A stretch of DNA of 12,332 nucleotides from Mariprofundaceae bacterium (GCA_027018975.1 JALUXN010000163.1:1-12332), one strand, 5' to 3'; positions 1 to 7,740 are shown, numbered from the stretch's first letter. Numbers and translations are program-made. The notes: a model not told the origin generated them from the letters alone.

Positions 1-55
1 CCCCCATCACCAAAAACATCACGAAAACAGCACTCAATATCACCCTTAATTTCAT
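1..55 (-). CDS. 5' end of a secreted protein, probably PilY1 (partial)
   Basis: Only the first 18 or 19 codons are present; the gene leaves the window at position 1. The reading is MMKLRVILSAVFVMFLVMG: a basic residue pair followed by an uninterrupted hydrophobic run, typical of a signal peptide. Two in-frame ATG codons are adjacent (58-56 and 55-53). The strong ribosome binding site AAGGAG at 67-62 lies 3 bases from the first and 6 from the second, so the second is preferred. The gene follows pilX on the same strand after a 287-base gap. In many gammaproteobacterial minor-pilin operons the next gene after pilX is pilY1, a large secreted adhesin and tip protein with a signal peptide. That identity is inferred from gene order and the signal peptide only; no PilY1 domain lies in the window. 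Confidence 0.6.
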   Translation of the reverse strand, partial: MKLRVILSAVFVMFLVMG

Positions 56-61
56 CATACA

Positions 62-67
62 CTCCTT
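62..67 (-). promoter_or_regulatory. ribosome binding site of the leftmost gene
   Basis: The minus strand reads AAGGAG here, preceded by more A residues. It is a near-perfect Shine-Dalgarno sequence, 6 bases from the second of two adjacent ATG codons, and it is the main evidence that the truncated leftmost reading frame is a real gene. Confidence 0.7.
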
Positions 68-270
68 TTTATAACCCTCATCTACTCTATATCGCACCAC
101 AACGCCCAACCCCGGTAGCATTGCAGGGCCAAATCATTCAAGATCAATCCCGCCCCAAATCAAACCTATTCGGAGTCAATCTGTCTGCGACGGGTTGCCA
201 ACGGCAATGGCGCCTTGCTACGCCTCAACCAGCCATGAAACTATGACTTACATCACAAAACCACAACCTC

Positions 271-310
271 TTGAGTAACAAAATGGTGAGTCTACCATTT
301 TGTTACTCAA
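271..310. repeat. perfect 17-base inverted repeat with 6-base spacer
   Basis: The left arm TTGAGTAACAAAATGGT (271-287) is exactly the reverse complement of the right arm at 294-310, separated by GAGTCT. It lies 35 bases beyond the pilX stop codon, between pilX and the next minus-strand gene. Transcribed from either strand it would form a long, AT-rich hairpin. On the minus strand it is followed by G- and T-rich sequence without a continuous T tract, so it is not a standard intrinsic terminator. It could be an attenuator or mRNA-stabilising hairpin in the pilin transcript, a protein-binding palindrome, or one member of a dispersed repeat family. A related half-copy lies at 12149-12174. Confidence 0.85.
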
Positions 311-345
311 TCGTTGGATGTTCGCAACGCGACCTGAGTCGCTCT

Positions 346-1101
346 TCACTGCACACCAATCACCGAACGCAACAGATGGCGTGGCTTGCCATTCACATAG
401 CCGATCGCATAGATGGCAATCGCGTGCTGATCGGATTGATCACTCTTCACCCCCCCCATGCGCAACCAGACACCGGAATTTTTATCGCACGCCAAAAAAT
501 CCGCTGGCGCTGTGCTGCTCGCTCCACAAGCAGCAATAGCCGGATCAACCTCAAAATCCATCGCCGCATTGCCCGTCGTCATCCAGATGATCGCCCCATT
601 ATTGGGAATCTCGCTCTTAGCAGCGCTCACTGGCGACACCAGCGACGGCGTCACCGCCCCCTGATTACTGATATCCAGACGAATATAACCGGGCAATTTC
701 GTCCGCACATCGGCCAACACCGGCTGCGTAGGGTTGCTCTGCTGCCAATTCACACCCCGCTTTTTCAACGGCTGATTATCGAAATAGCGCAACTGGCCAC
801 CCGGATCGCTCAAATTCGCCTTGAGCTCACTCCAATCGCCCACCGATGACGCATTGGGCGGCGTGTTAGTCGGATCAAAGCCATCCAGCTCCGCATCGTT
901 CGCCAGCGCCCAAGTAATGTAGTTCAAACCCGTCTCGGCGTAGTAATAACCCTCGGTGGAGTTTCTCGCCGTCGCGCTGGTCTGCGTCGCCGATTTACCG
1001 GTCATGAACATGCCGATCGACAGCAGGCTCAGCAGCCCCAGCATGACAATCGCAGTCACCAGCACAAAGCCACGCTCGCGCTTCACACGCACCATCGCCA
1101 T
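346..1101 (-). CDS. pilX: type IV pilus minor pilin, PilX-like
   Basis: The 251-residue protein starts MAMVRVKRERGF, a short basic leader ending in Gly11, with prepilin peptidase cleavage expected before Phe12. A hydrophobic helix follows (VLVTAIVMLGLLSLLSIGMF), then a PilX-like stretch with SATARNSTEGYYYAETGLNYI. The fifth mature residue is Thr16, not the glutamate of most pilins. Loss of that residue is characteristic of PilX/GspK-type subunits, which prime or cap the fibre. The C-terminal half carries two cysteines in the ACGASS and ACDKNSG stretches that could form a disulfide. It begins one base after the pilW stop, with a GAGGA ribosome binding site 6 bases upstream, so it is the fourth gene of the minor-pilin operon. 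At 251 residues it is somewhat longer than PilX of Pseudomonas aeruginosa. Family assignment rests on the N-terminus and gene order. Confidence 0.85.
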   Translation of the reverse strand: MAMVRVKRERGFVLVTAIVMLGLLSLLSIGMFMTGKSATQTSATARNSTEGYYYAETGLNYITWALANDAELDGFDPTNTPPNASSVGDWSELKANLSDPGGQLRYFDNQPLKKRGVNWQQSNPTQPVLADVRTKLPGYIRLDISNQGAVTPSLVSPVSAAKSEIPNNGAIIWMTTGNAAMDFEVDPAIAACGASSTAPADFLACDKNSGVWLRMGGVKSDQSDQHAIAIYAIGYVNGKPRHLLRSVIGVQ

Positions 1102-1102
1102 A

Positions 1103-1675
1103 TCAGTTCCTCTTCCACGCTTTGAAGGTCAAATCCAACGACTTCGTCTGCTTATCCCGCCCCACATATTGACTGGTCAGACTCACCGACCAGACACCAC
1201 TAGGCGATTGTGATGCCGTCAACCCCGTCGCACTCATATCCCGAATCAACTCATCCGACTGCGTCTTGTTCGGCCGTTTCCAAAAAATATAGGGCGTCGG
1301 ATGCGACGCATCTGTTTTGGCAACAATCTGAAACGAGCCGTTCTCCTTAGCCACTGGTTGACTGCAAGCCGCCGTATCCAGTGCCACAGCACTGTCCAAC
1401 GGCTGATAGATGAGCATACTCTTTTTATCCCAGCAGATGGCACGGCTCTGACGCAGCTCCCCCTGCATAATCTGCGAAGCCAGATAGAGATCAGCCATCC
1501 GTTCGGTGCGTGAGGCAACGACCCGCGAACTGCCTCCGATCGCCTGAAACGTCAAACTCAAACCAACCAGAATCACCATGCCGATGGCCATGCTGATCAT
1601 CATTTCGATCAGGGTGAAGCCCCGACTCGATCGCATCTTGGCGACATCCGCGTAGTTCATCTCTCGCCCACTCAT
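1103..1675 (-). CDS. pilW: type IV pilus minor pilin, PilW-like
   Basis: This 190-residue prepilin has the cleavage motif SSRGFTLIE: Gly19 then Phe20 as first mature residue, with Glu24 at mature position 5, followed by the hydrophobic helix MMISMAIGMVILVGLSLTF. In known systems PilW is a minor pilin that helps start fibre assembly together with FimT/FimU, PilV and PilX. The start ATG overlaps the pilV stop as ATGA, which supports translational coupling and the longer 19-residue leader; in-frame ATG codons at residues 6 and 14 would give shorter, more usual leaders. Two cysteines (in AICWDK and TAACSQ) could pair. It is shorter than the PilW of some other species. The name is given from operon position and prepilin type rather than a distinctive C-terminal domain. 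Confidence 0.82.
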   Translation of the reverse strand: MSGREMNYADVAKMRSSRGFTLIEMMISMAIGMVILVGLSLTFQAIGGSSRVVASRTERMADLYLASQIMQGELRQSRAICWDKKSMLIYQPLDSAVALDTAACSQPVAKENGSFQIVAKTDASHPTPYIFWKRPNKTQSDELIRDMSATGLTASQSPSGVWSVSLTSQYVGRDKQTKSLDLTFKAWKRN

Positions 1676-2148
1676 GGCCAGCGCGACACGTGGGTCAAAT
1701 AGACCTGATGCGCACCATGATGTGTCCAGTTCACCCCGACATAACGGGTCATTGGATTTTTACTGCTGCCCTTGTAAGTCATAAAGGTACCGCCGGTTGG
1801 CGGTGGCCCTTTCAGCGCACTCTCAATCACTGTAATGGTGAACGGAACCTTAGTGCCGAAGTTCGGGGTGCACGAAGCCATCGACTGCGGCTGCGGCGAT
1901 TGCGGATTCCACGCTGCGCCAGCGTTACTGCAATAGCCACTCAACGCCGGCAGCTGGTCACTCTTCTGCCACTCCTCAATGATCTGCTCCGCCAGATGCA
2001 CCGCCGTCAAACGCTCTCGCGACACCTGCCCCCCTGCCAGCGTGGAGAGGCTGAACTTACCGATCGCCAACACGCCCACCGTGACAACGCTCAGCGCCAC
2101 CATAATCTCAATCAGTGAGAAGCCAGCACTGTCACGCCGCCCCATCAT
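1672..2148 (-). CDS. pilV: type IV pilus minor pilin, PilV-like
   Basis: This 158-residue prepilin begins MMGRRDSAGFSLIEIMVALSV... Cleavage is expected after Gly9, before Phe10, with Glu14 at mature position 5. The stretch that follows, including the LAEQIIEEWQ helix, resembles PilV, which makes accessory tip components of the pilus. Its start overlaps the fimT stop and its stop overlaps the pilW start, both as four-base ATGA junctions, placing it second in a co-transcribed minor-pilin operon. Two cysteines lie in the C-terminal globular half (in GYCSNAG and ASCTPNF). The ATG at 2148 is chosen because of the overlap; the next codon is also ATG and would give a protein one residue shorter. Confidence 0.85.
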   Translation of the reverse strand: MMGRRDSAGFSLIEIMVALSVVTVGVLAIGKFSLSTLAGGQVSRERLTAVHLAEQIIEEWQKSDQLPALSGYCSNAGAAWNPQSPQPQSMASCTPNFGTKVPFTITVIESALKGPPPTGGTFMTYKGSSKNPMTRYVGVNWTHHGAHQVYLTHVSRWP

Positions 2149-2693
2149 TGGCGATACGCCCGACCGATGATATTAACCTTCACCTTGCGACTACTCTGGC
2201 CAACAGTCAGTGTCACCGTCGTGTTGGTCGCTGTTCCCCGACTGGTGAAGGTGATATCACCCTTACTGCTCTTCACAGTGATGCGATTGGAAAACTGTGT
2301 CAGATCAACCTTCTCATTTTTACATGTCTTACAGTTGCCGGTGGTGTCTTTGTCAAAGGTATAAGCGCTATTTTGAAAAGCGATCTTCACACTTCGGTTC
2401 TCCGCCAGCGCCAGTACCCGCGCCTGTTTGAGATGGCTGTAGAGCGATTGAGCGGCGCTCTCCACCGCCTGACGCTCCCGCCAGCTGGCAAATGCCGGCA
2501 CAGCCACCGCCGCGAGTATACCGACAATGGCGATCACCACGATGATCTCGACCAGCGTAAAACCGCCCTGTGCAGAGCGGCGCGGCGATTGGCTCGATAG
2601 CTGGCGCGGTGAAAAAATGGCTGCTTGCCTGCCATCATGGCTTTCGATTAAATTCGGGCGAATGCGCATCCTATCCGTTATCGCCAAAATCAT
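2145..2693 (-). CDS. fimT: type IV pilus minor pilin, FimT/FimU (GspH domain)
   Basis: The protein has a prepilin signature, QGGFTLVEIIVVIAIVGILAA, with Phe as first mature residue and Glu at mature position 5. A GspH/FimT-type domain follows (WRERQAVESAAQSLYSHLKQARVLALAENRSVKIAF) and a beta-rich C-terminus with a CKTC pair. It heads the minor-pilin operon. The start is uncertain: there is no ATG, GTG or TTG within the 34 codons before the mature N-terminus. The ATG at 2693 is preceded by AAAGGAG, though only 3 bases away, and gives an unusually long leader of about 44 residues. Other options are the ATG at 2669, the ATG at 2732, or a rare ATT start at 2618. All of these place the fimT start at or inside the 5' end of the divergent mrcA gene. 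The function is confident; the first residues are not. Confidence 0.82.
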   Translation of the reverse strand: MILAITDRMRIRPNLIESHDGRQAAIFSPRQLSSQSPRRSAQGGFTLVEIIVVIAIVGILAAVAVPAFASWRERQAVESAAQSLYSHLKQARVLALAENRSVKIAFQNSAYTFDKDTTGNCKTCKNEKVDLTQFSNRITVKSSKGDITFTSRGTATNTTVTLTVGQSSRKVKVNIIGRAYRQ

Positions 2694-5040
2694 TGTCTCC
2701 TTTACCCTGCTCGGCATCATGGGCGTGACCATAGGCTATCTCGCCTTCTCCAGCAACCTGCCCAATCTCACCGCCCTCTCAGACTACAACCCGCCACTGG
2801 TATCGCGCATTTACAACACGGATGGTGAACTGATCGCTGAATATGCCGACGAGCACCGCATCCTCACGCCGCTCAATGAGATTCCCGAACGGCTGAAAAA
2901 TGCCTTCATCTCTGCAGAAGATCAGCAGTTTTATGAACATCCCGGCATCAATCCAGCTCGTATTTTATCCGCTGCACTGGCCAATCTGCGCGCCGGCCAC
3001 ACCGTGCAGGGCGGCTCCACCATCACCCAGCAGGTAGCCAAAAACTTCCTCCTCTCCTCCGAACGCTCCTACACCCGCAAGATTCGCGAAGCAATTCTCT
3101 CCTACCGCATCGAACAGAATTTCACCAAAGATGACATTCTCTATCTCTATCTGAATCAGATCTATCTCGGGCGCGGCGCCTACGGCGTCGCCTCGGCGGC
3201 TTGGCGCTATTTTCACAAATCGCTCGATGAACTGACACTGGCCGAGTGTGCCACACTGGCCGGCCTGCCCAAGGCGCCGGGGAAATATGCACCTCATCTG
3301 CGGCCAAAACTCGCCACACAGCGGCGCAATACGGTCTTAAGACTCATGCTGAGCAACCACAAAGCCAGCAAACAGGCTGTTGAGGCGGCCATGCGCGAAC
3401 CGATGCACGTCACCCCGCTATTCCGCAACAAGCTCAAAGATGCCTACGCCGATCTCGTATTGCATCAGCTGGCGGATCAATTCGGCGCGAACACCCTGCG
3501 CAGACAGGGGATGTCCGTCATCGTCCCTTATAATGAAGCCGCCGAGAACGCCGCTATCCATGCCGTGCGCCACAACGTGCTCGAGGTGGAGCATCGCCAG
3601 TACTACCGCTACCCCACCCATCATCCGCGCAACAGGTGGCCAGCGCTGATCGATCAATGGAAACAGAGCGCGCCTGAGCCCACCCTCGATCAGCTCACCC
3701 CCGCACTGGTCACTCGCGTCTATCGCAATGGGGATCTCAGTGTCACCAACGGCCGCCACACCTGGCGCCTGAAAAAACCGAAGTGGCACTGGAAACCACT
3801 CTCGCTCTACAAGAAAGATGGTGTTAGCGAGGCAGAACTGCGCACGCTGCGTCACCGCCCCCGCCGCTGGATTGCCGGTGATGAGATTCGACTACAGGGC
3901 ACCGCCAAGGGTGGCGTGCGCATGGCGCAGGATCCATCGATCGAATCGGCGCTCTATGCCATCGATCTACAGCGCGGCACCGTGCTGGCGCGTGTCGGTG
4001 GCTATCACTATCAAGCCAGCGGCTTCGATCGCGTCGCCAAGGCCAAGCGCCAACCCGGCAGTGCCTTCAAACCGCTGCTCTACACCAGCGCACTGGCCAG
4101 CGGCATGACCCCCGCCTCGATCATCATGGATACACCCGTCGTCTTCGACAACAAATGGAGCGACAGCTACTGGCGTCCGGAGAATTACAAAAACAAATTC
4201 GCCGGTCCCGTCACACTGCGCAACGCACTGGAGCACTCGCGCAACCTCTCGGCAATCAAGGTGCTGCAGCATGTCGGCATCAACCACTTCCTGCATGATC
4301 TGGAAAAATTCCCGCTGCACCGCAGCTTCCCCGCCCAACTGGCGCTGGCGCTCGGCGCAACCGAAGTCACCCCTGAAGCGCTCACCGAATCCTACGCCGT
4401 ACTGGCCGATCACGGCCGCCGCTGGAAACCGGTCGCCATCCAGCAGGTGCAGGATCGCACCGGCAAAACCCTCTTCCGCTCCGTTGCCGGCAACCGCTGC
4501 CAGACCTGCCATGCCGATCCAGTCATGGCGGTCAATGATGCCATGACACCTGCCGAGCAGGTGGTGGATCCGGTCGATGCATTCCTCATCACCAATATCA
4601 TGAAGGGTGTCATCGAACGCGGCACCGGCCGCCGCGCCCGTGCGCTGGGGCGCCCGGCAGCCGGCAAGACGGGCACCACCAATAAACAGGTCGATGCCTG
4701 GTTCATCGGCTTCACCCCGCAGGTACTCACCGGAGTCTGGACAGGGCGCGACAACCCCAGCCCCATGGGTCGTCACGAAACCGGCTCTCACGCCGCCCTC
4801 CCTGCCTGGCTAGAGGCGATGAAAGCGTTCCACAAAGGGCGCCCCATCGTCCCGTTTAAAGCGCCAAAAGGGATCGAGTGGGCACTGATCGACATGAAAA
4901 CCGGCCTGCTCCCGGGCCCCAGCACCGAACAGACCCTGCTGGAGGCATTCCGCGAAAACAGTGTGCCCACAAAAACCACACCGGCACCCGACAGCGCCAC
5001 CCCCAAGTCGGACAACGACTTCTTCAACAGCGGCCTATGA
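2662..5040 (+). CDS. mrcA: class A penicillin-binding protein 1A (bifunctional transglycosylase/transpeptidase)
   Basis: The 792-residue inner-membrane enzyme polymerises lipid II glycan chains and cross-links the peptides in the periplasm. An N-terminal membrane helix (about residues 5-27) precedes a GT51 transglycosylase domain with EDQQFYEHPG (catalytic Glu86), QGGSTITQQ (from 116) and RKIREA (second Glu143). A PBP1A-type linker region comes next, then a transpeptidase domain with SAFK (nucleophile Ser467, Lys470), SRN (526-528) and KTGTTN (from 669). Length is near that of E. coli MrcA (850). A CQTCH stretch at 613-617 corresponds to the CPEC region of E. coli PBP1A. The start at 2662 puts the membrane helix directly at the N-terminus; an in-frame ATG at 2617 would add 15 residues. 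The gene diverges from fimT with overlapping 5' ends and is coupled to ygfZ by ATGA. Confidence 0.95.
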   Translation: MRILSVIAKIIVSFTLLGIMGVTIGYLAFSSNLPNLTALSDYNPPLVSRIYNTDGELIAEYADEHRILTPLNEIPERLKNAFISAEDQQFYEHPGINPARILSAALANLRAGHTVQGGSTITQQVAKNFLLSSERSYTRKIREAILSYRIEQNFTKDDILYLYLNQIYLGRGAYGVASAAWRYFHKSLDELTLAECATLAGLPKAPGKYAPHLRPKLATQRRNTVLRLMLSNHKASKQAVEAAMREPMHVTPLFRNKLKDAYADLVLHQLADQFGANTLRRQGMSVIVPYNEAAENAAIHAVRHNVLEVEHRQYYRYPTHHPRNRWPALIDQWKQSAPEPTLDQLTPALVTRVYRNGDLSVTNGRHTWRLKKPKWHWKPLSLYKKDGVSEAELRTLRHRPRRWIAGDEIRLQGTAKGGVRMAQDPSIESALYAIDLQRGTVLARVGGYHYQASGFDRVAKAKRQPGSAFKPLLYTSALASGMTPASIIMDTPVVFDNKWSDSYWRPENYKNKFAGPVTLRNALEHSRNLSAIKVLQHVGINHFLHDLEKFPLHRSFPAQLALALGATEVTPEALTESYAVLADHGRRWKPVAIQQVQDRTGKTLFRSVAGNRCQTCHADPVMAVNDAMTPAEQVVDPVDAFLITNIMKGVIERGTGRRARALGRPAAGKTGTTNKQVDAWFIGFTPQVLTGVWTGRDNPSPMGRHETGSHAALPAWLEAMKAFHKGRPIVPFKAPKGIEWALIDMKTGLLPGPSTEQTLLEAFRENSVPTKTTPAPDSATPKSDNDFFNSGL

Positions 5041-6032
5041 GCGCCACCATCCCCACCCTCGACTCCGCCTGTGAGGCGGCGCTACGCAACCATGCTGTCG
5101 TGGGCGATACCCGCTGGGCGGCGATCGAAGCCAGCGGCGCTGATCTCCGCGACTATCTACAGGGGCAGATCACGCAGAATATCCGGCGCCTATCCGACGA
5201 TCAGGCGATCCACTGCGCCATCCTCACCCCGCAGGGCAAAGCGGTCAGCGAGCTCTACATCGTGCAGCGCACTGCCGAACAACTGCTCATCCTCACCCCG
5301 GGCCACCTGCTGCAAGCCACCCTGCAGCGACTGCAACAGTTCCTGCTACGGGCAGCAGTGCGTTTTACAGCGCTGACTGACTACGCCGTCTACACCCTGC
5401 AGGGTGCAGCAGCAGCGCAACAGCTGCCCAGCAATATTCATATGCCGTCGCACAGCGGCTGGCTGACCACCGGCACAGACCCGAGCGGCCAGATCACTGC
5501 TTTGCGCATGGGCAGAGAACCCCAACAGTTCTGGCTCATCGCACCGCCAGCGCAGTTGCAAACCATCACTGCTGCATGTCACACGCTGAATGAGGAGAGC
5601 GTCACCGCCCTGCGTATTCTGCACGGCCTGCCGGAGTTCGGGCAGGAGTGGGACAGCACCATCCATCCGCTCAATGCCAATCTGATAGAAACTGACGGGG
5701 TCGATTTCGACAAAGGGTGTTACGTGGGTCAGGAGGTGACCAGCCGCATGCATTGGCGCGGCGGCATTAAAAAACGGCTCTACCGTGTAGCATTTGATCA
5801 GCCGCCCGAACAAGCTCCCTGCCCCATCCACACATCCGCGCCGATCGGTGTACTTCAATCAGCCGCCTGCGACAGTCAGGGTTGCTGCTTCGGTATCGCC
5901 CTGCTGCCCATTGAGAGTGTCGAGCAGCAAACGCGCTTCACCCTCCCGCAGGGCGGCTCACTACGGGTGCTCACCCCATGCCGCGCCCCATGTTACGAAC
6001 CAACCGAGCCTACACCTCAGCCACAATCTTAA
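5037..6032 (+). CDS. ygfZ: folate-binding protein YgfZ (iron-sulfur maintenance)
   Basis: This 331-residue protein (E. coli YgfZ has 326) carries the family signature KGCYVGQE at residues 226-233, including the conserved Cys228, followed by a typical RMHWRGGIKKRLYRV stretch. The N-terminal part has YLQGQITQNI and ILTPQGK, as in the GcvT-like folate-binding fold. Family members bind tetrahydrofolate and help maintain certain [4Fe-4S] enzymes, for example MiaB, under oxidative stress; they are cytosolic. The start ATG overlaps the mrcA stop (ATGA), indicating translational coupling; an extension upstream would lie within mrcA and is not family-like. The last 23 bases overlap the 3' end of the convergent apaH gene. 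The pairing with mrcA looks like operon convenience; no functional link is evident. Confidence 0.93.
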   Translation: MSATIPTLDSACEAALRNHAVVGDTRWAAIEASGADLRDYLQGQITQNIRRLSDDQAIHCAILTPQGKAVSELYIVQRTAEQLLILTPGHLLQATLQRLQQFLLRAAVRFTALTDYAVYTLQGAAAAQQLPSNIHMPSHSGWLTTGTDPSGQITALRMGREPQQFWLIAPPAQLQTITAACHTLNEESVTALRILHGLPEFGQEWDSTIHPLNANLIETDGVDFDKGCYVGQEVTSRMHWRGGIKKRLYRVAFDQPPEQAPCPIHTSAPIGVLQSAACDSQGCCFGIALLPIESVEQQTRFTLPQGGSLRVLTPCRAPCYEPTEPTPQPQS

Positions 6033-6822
6033 AGCGGCCATGCTTTTTCAGCCGCGCCAGCGTCAGCGTGTTACCCCATACCGCGCCGGAATCCAGCCCC
6101 AGCACATGCGGCTGATCGGTCACCAACCCCTTCGCCGCCCAGTGACCGAAGAGCAGATGCGTCTGCTTGCACCAGCGCAGATGGCGGTGTGCATACCACG
6201 CTTTTTCACGATAGGAGCGGCTGGCACCACTACGCACACGCCAATTAAAGCGACCATCGCTGGTGCAGTAGCGGGTACGCGTCAGCACAGCCACCGTAAA
6301 GAGTCGCCGCGCCATTTTCTCTGATTTACGCGGCTGTTTAACAGGAAACTTCGCCCCGTGCAGTTGGCGGCAGAAGCGTTTCCAGTGCTTGCCGCACAGC
6401 TCTTTCTCCACCGCATGCGCCCGCTCGAGCGTCTTCTTCAAGCTCCATTTCGGATGCATGCCGGCGTGCACCATTGTCCAGCCCAATCGCTGATCGCGGT
6501 ACACCAGCGGCTGAACGCGCAGCCAATCAATCAGCTCCTGACAGTCCGGCGCCGCCAACACCGCCTCCAGCGTATCGCGACGATAGGCCGGACAGCCCGC
6601 CGCGCGCTCCAGCAGATGCAGATCGTGATTGCCCAGCACACAGACACAGGCATCGCCCAGCGATTTGAGAAAGCGCAGCGTTTTCAGTGAATCCGGGCCG
6701 CGATTGACCAGATCCCCCACGCACCAGAGTGTGTCTTTTTTGGCATTGAATTTAACCTTTTTCAGCAGCTTCCGCAGCTGCTTGTAACAGCCCTGAATGT
6801 CGCCAACCGCATAGACTGCCAC
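6010..6822 (-). CDS. apaH: symmetrical bis(5'-nucleosyl)-tetraphosphatase ApaH
   Basis: ApaH hydrolyses Ap4A symmetrically to two ADP molecules and, in E. coli, also removes Np4 caps from RNA; it is cytosolic. The 270-residue protein (E. coli 280) has the metallophosphatase motifs in order: GDIQG (7-11), GDLVNRG (36-42) and GNHDLHLL (64-71). Further metal and fold motifs follow, including MVHAG and LFGHWAAKGL. The start codon is GTG at 6822-6820, read as Met in MAVYAVGDIQG, with a GAGG ribosome binding site 7 bases upstream. It lies 12 bases after the rdgC stop on the same strand, so the two are probably co-transcribed. Its 3' end overlaps the end of ygfZ by 23 bases, so transcription of one gene could interfere with the other. 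In E. coli apaH sits with ksgA and apaG; neither is present here. Confidence 0.94.
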   Translation of the reverse strand: MAVYAVGDIQGCYKQLRKLLKKVKFNAKKDTLWCVGDLVNRGPDSLKTLRFLKSLGDACVCVLGNHDLHLLERAAGCPAYRRDTLEAVLAAPDCQELIDWLRVQPLVYRDQRLGWTMVHAGMHPKWSLKKTLERAHAVEKELCGKHWKRFCRQLHGAKFPVKQPRKSEKMARRLFTVAVLTRTRYCTSDGRFNWRVRSGASRSYREKAWYAHRHLRWCKQTHLLFGHWAAKGLVTDQPHVLGLDSGAVWGNTLTLARLKKHGRFKIVAEV

Positions 6823-6834
6823 GCTTACCCTCGT

Positions 6835-7740
6835 CTACGCCGCGCCGCTGTTCATCGCCGCCAGCAGGTCGGGCAGCAGCGCCCGAAACTCCGCTGTCAT
6901 CAACACAAAATCGGCATCAAAGCGGCTCGCCTCATCGTCGCCACTCTCGCCCGCCTCCTCGACAATCGCCGAATCAAAACGGAGCCGTTTCAGTGACAGA
7001 TCCTCCTGCAGCACAAACGAGATGCGGTCGCGCCAGTTGATCGCCATCTTCTTCACCCGCCGCCCCTGCTCGACATGCGCACGCACCTCTGCCGAGGAGA
7101 GGTCGATATACTTGCAGCGCACCACCCCTTCGCCGCCCTCGCCCGCCTGCAGCTCGCACTCATCCTCCAACGCGAACCCCTCCGGGCAGCTCAAGTCGTT
7201 GAGCAGCCAGCGTGTCATCACCGACTCCGGCGATGCATCAGTAGTCGGCAAGACCACATTGAGCGTGCCAAGTGATTTATTGAGCAGCTCAATCACCGCC
7301 TCCGCCTTGTTGACGCTCGCCGCATCGACAATCAACCAGCCATCAGCCGGCAGAATCGCCGCATAGGTGACATTCGCCCGCACCAGCGCACGCGGCAACA
7401 GCTCCTGCAGCACCCGCTCCTTGATATCGCGCTTCTCCTTGCGGCCAGCAATGCGCCCCGTCTCCTGCTCGATCTTGAACGCCTCATCGGCAACCATCTC
7501 ATTAACCAGTGAAGCCGGCAGCACCTTCTCCTCCCGCCGCAGGCAGATCATCATCGCCCCTTCAGCCTCATGCACCAGCAGATGACCGTTGCGCCCCAAC
7601 GGCTTCTCCCACCCCTGACAAGCCATCTCCATCTGCCCGCAATCGCGCGCCCGATGACGCGCCAGCTGCTCATGCAACTGCTGCGAAGTGAGCTTAAAGT
7701 CATCCTCGAATTTGTAAAAATGAATATTTTTGAACCACAT
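6835..7740 (-). CDS. rdgC: recombination-associated protein RdgC
   Basis: RdgC is a nucleoid-associated, ring-shaped DNA-binding protein that limits RecA loading and activity. The 301-residue product (E. coli 303) begins MWFKNIHFYKF, matching the family N-terminus, and continues with the characteristic GRNGHLLVHEAEGAMMICLRREEKVLPASLVNE block. Later come ADGWLIVDAAS, TRWLL and the C-terminal KKMAINWRDRISFVLQEDLSLKRLRF. The start at 7740 is supported by GGAG 8 bases upstream and by family length; a reading frame continues further upstream without family-like sequence. It is the first gene of an rdgC-apaH unit, divergent from apbE. A plausible promoter lies at 7796-7823. Confidence 0.94.
   Translation of the reverse strand: MWFKNIHFYKFEDDFKLTSQQLHEQLARHRARDCGQMEMACQGWEKPLGRNGHLLVHEAEGAMMICLRREEKVLPASLVNEMVADEAFKIEQETGRIAGRKEKRDIKERVLQELLPRALVRANVTYAAILPADGWLIVDAASVNKAEAVIELLNKSLGTLNVVLPTTDASPESVMTRWLLNDLSCPEGFALEDECELQAGEGGEGVVRCKYIDLSSAEVRAHVEQGRRVKKMAINWRDRISFVLQEDLSLKRLRFDSAIVEEAGESGDDEASRFDADFVLMTAEFRALLPDLLAAMNSGAA

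Larger units (their letters stand above)
59..345. other. 287-base gap between pilX and the next minus-strand gene
   Basis: This stretch is more AT-rich than the flanking genes and has no convincing gene on either strand. It contains the perfect inverted repeat at 271-310 and, at its left edge, the ribosome binding site of the leftmost gene. I found no convincing sigma-70 promoter in it. The gap is large compared with the 4-base overlaps and single-base gap upstream in this operon, so the downstream gene may have its own promoter or may be uncoupled from the pilins by the hairpin. Confidence 0.6.

Noticed and set aside
271..310. The palindrome as an intrinsic terminator of the pilin operon
   Set aside because: The stem is AT-rich and no run of T residues follows it on the minus strand, so it was listed as a repeat and not as a terminator.
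271..849. Long plus-strand open frame opposite pilX
   Set aside because: It lies antisense to a well-supported pilin, begins in the palindrome, and its product is rich in His, Arg and Ile with no recognisable domain.
2648..2653. TTGCCT and TTAAAT with 17 bases between them as an mrcA promoter
   Set aside because: The transcript would begin almost at the ATG at 2662, leaving no leader, and each hexamer matches consensus at only 4 positions.
4498..4512. CQTCH in the MrcA transpeptidase domain, a CxxCH string like a cytochrome c heme site
   Set aside because: E. coli PBP1A has a CPEC pair in the same region, so this is more likely a conserved cysteine pair followed by a chance histidine. No other cytochrome features are present.
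3967..4791. Long minus-strand open frame inside mrcA
   Set aside because: It is antisense to the transpeptidase domain, whose motifs are all intact; such frames are common in GC-rich DNA.
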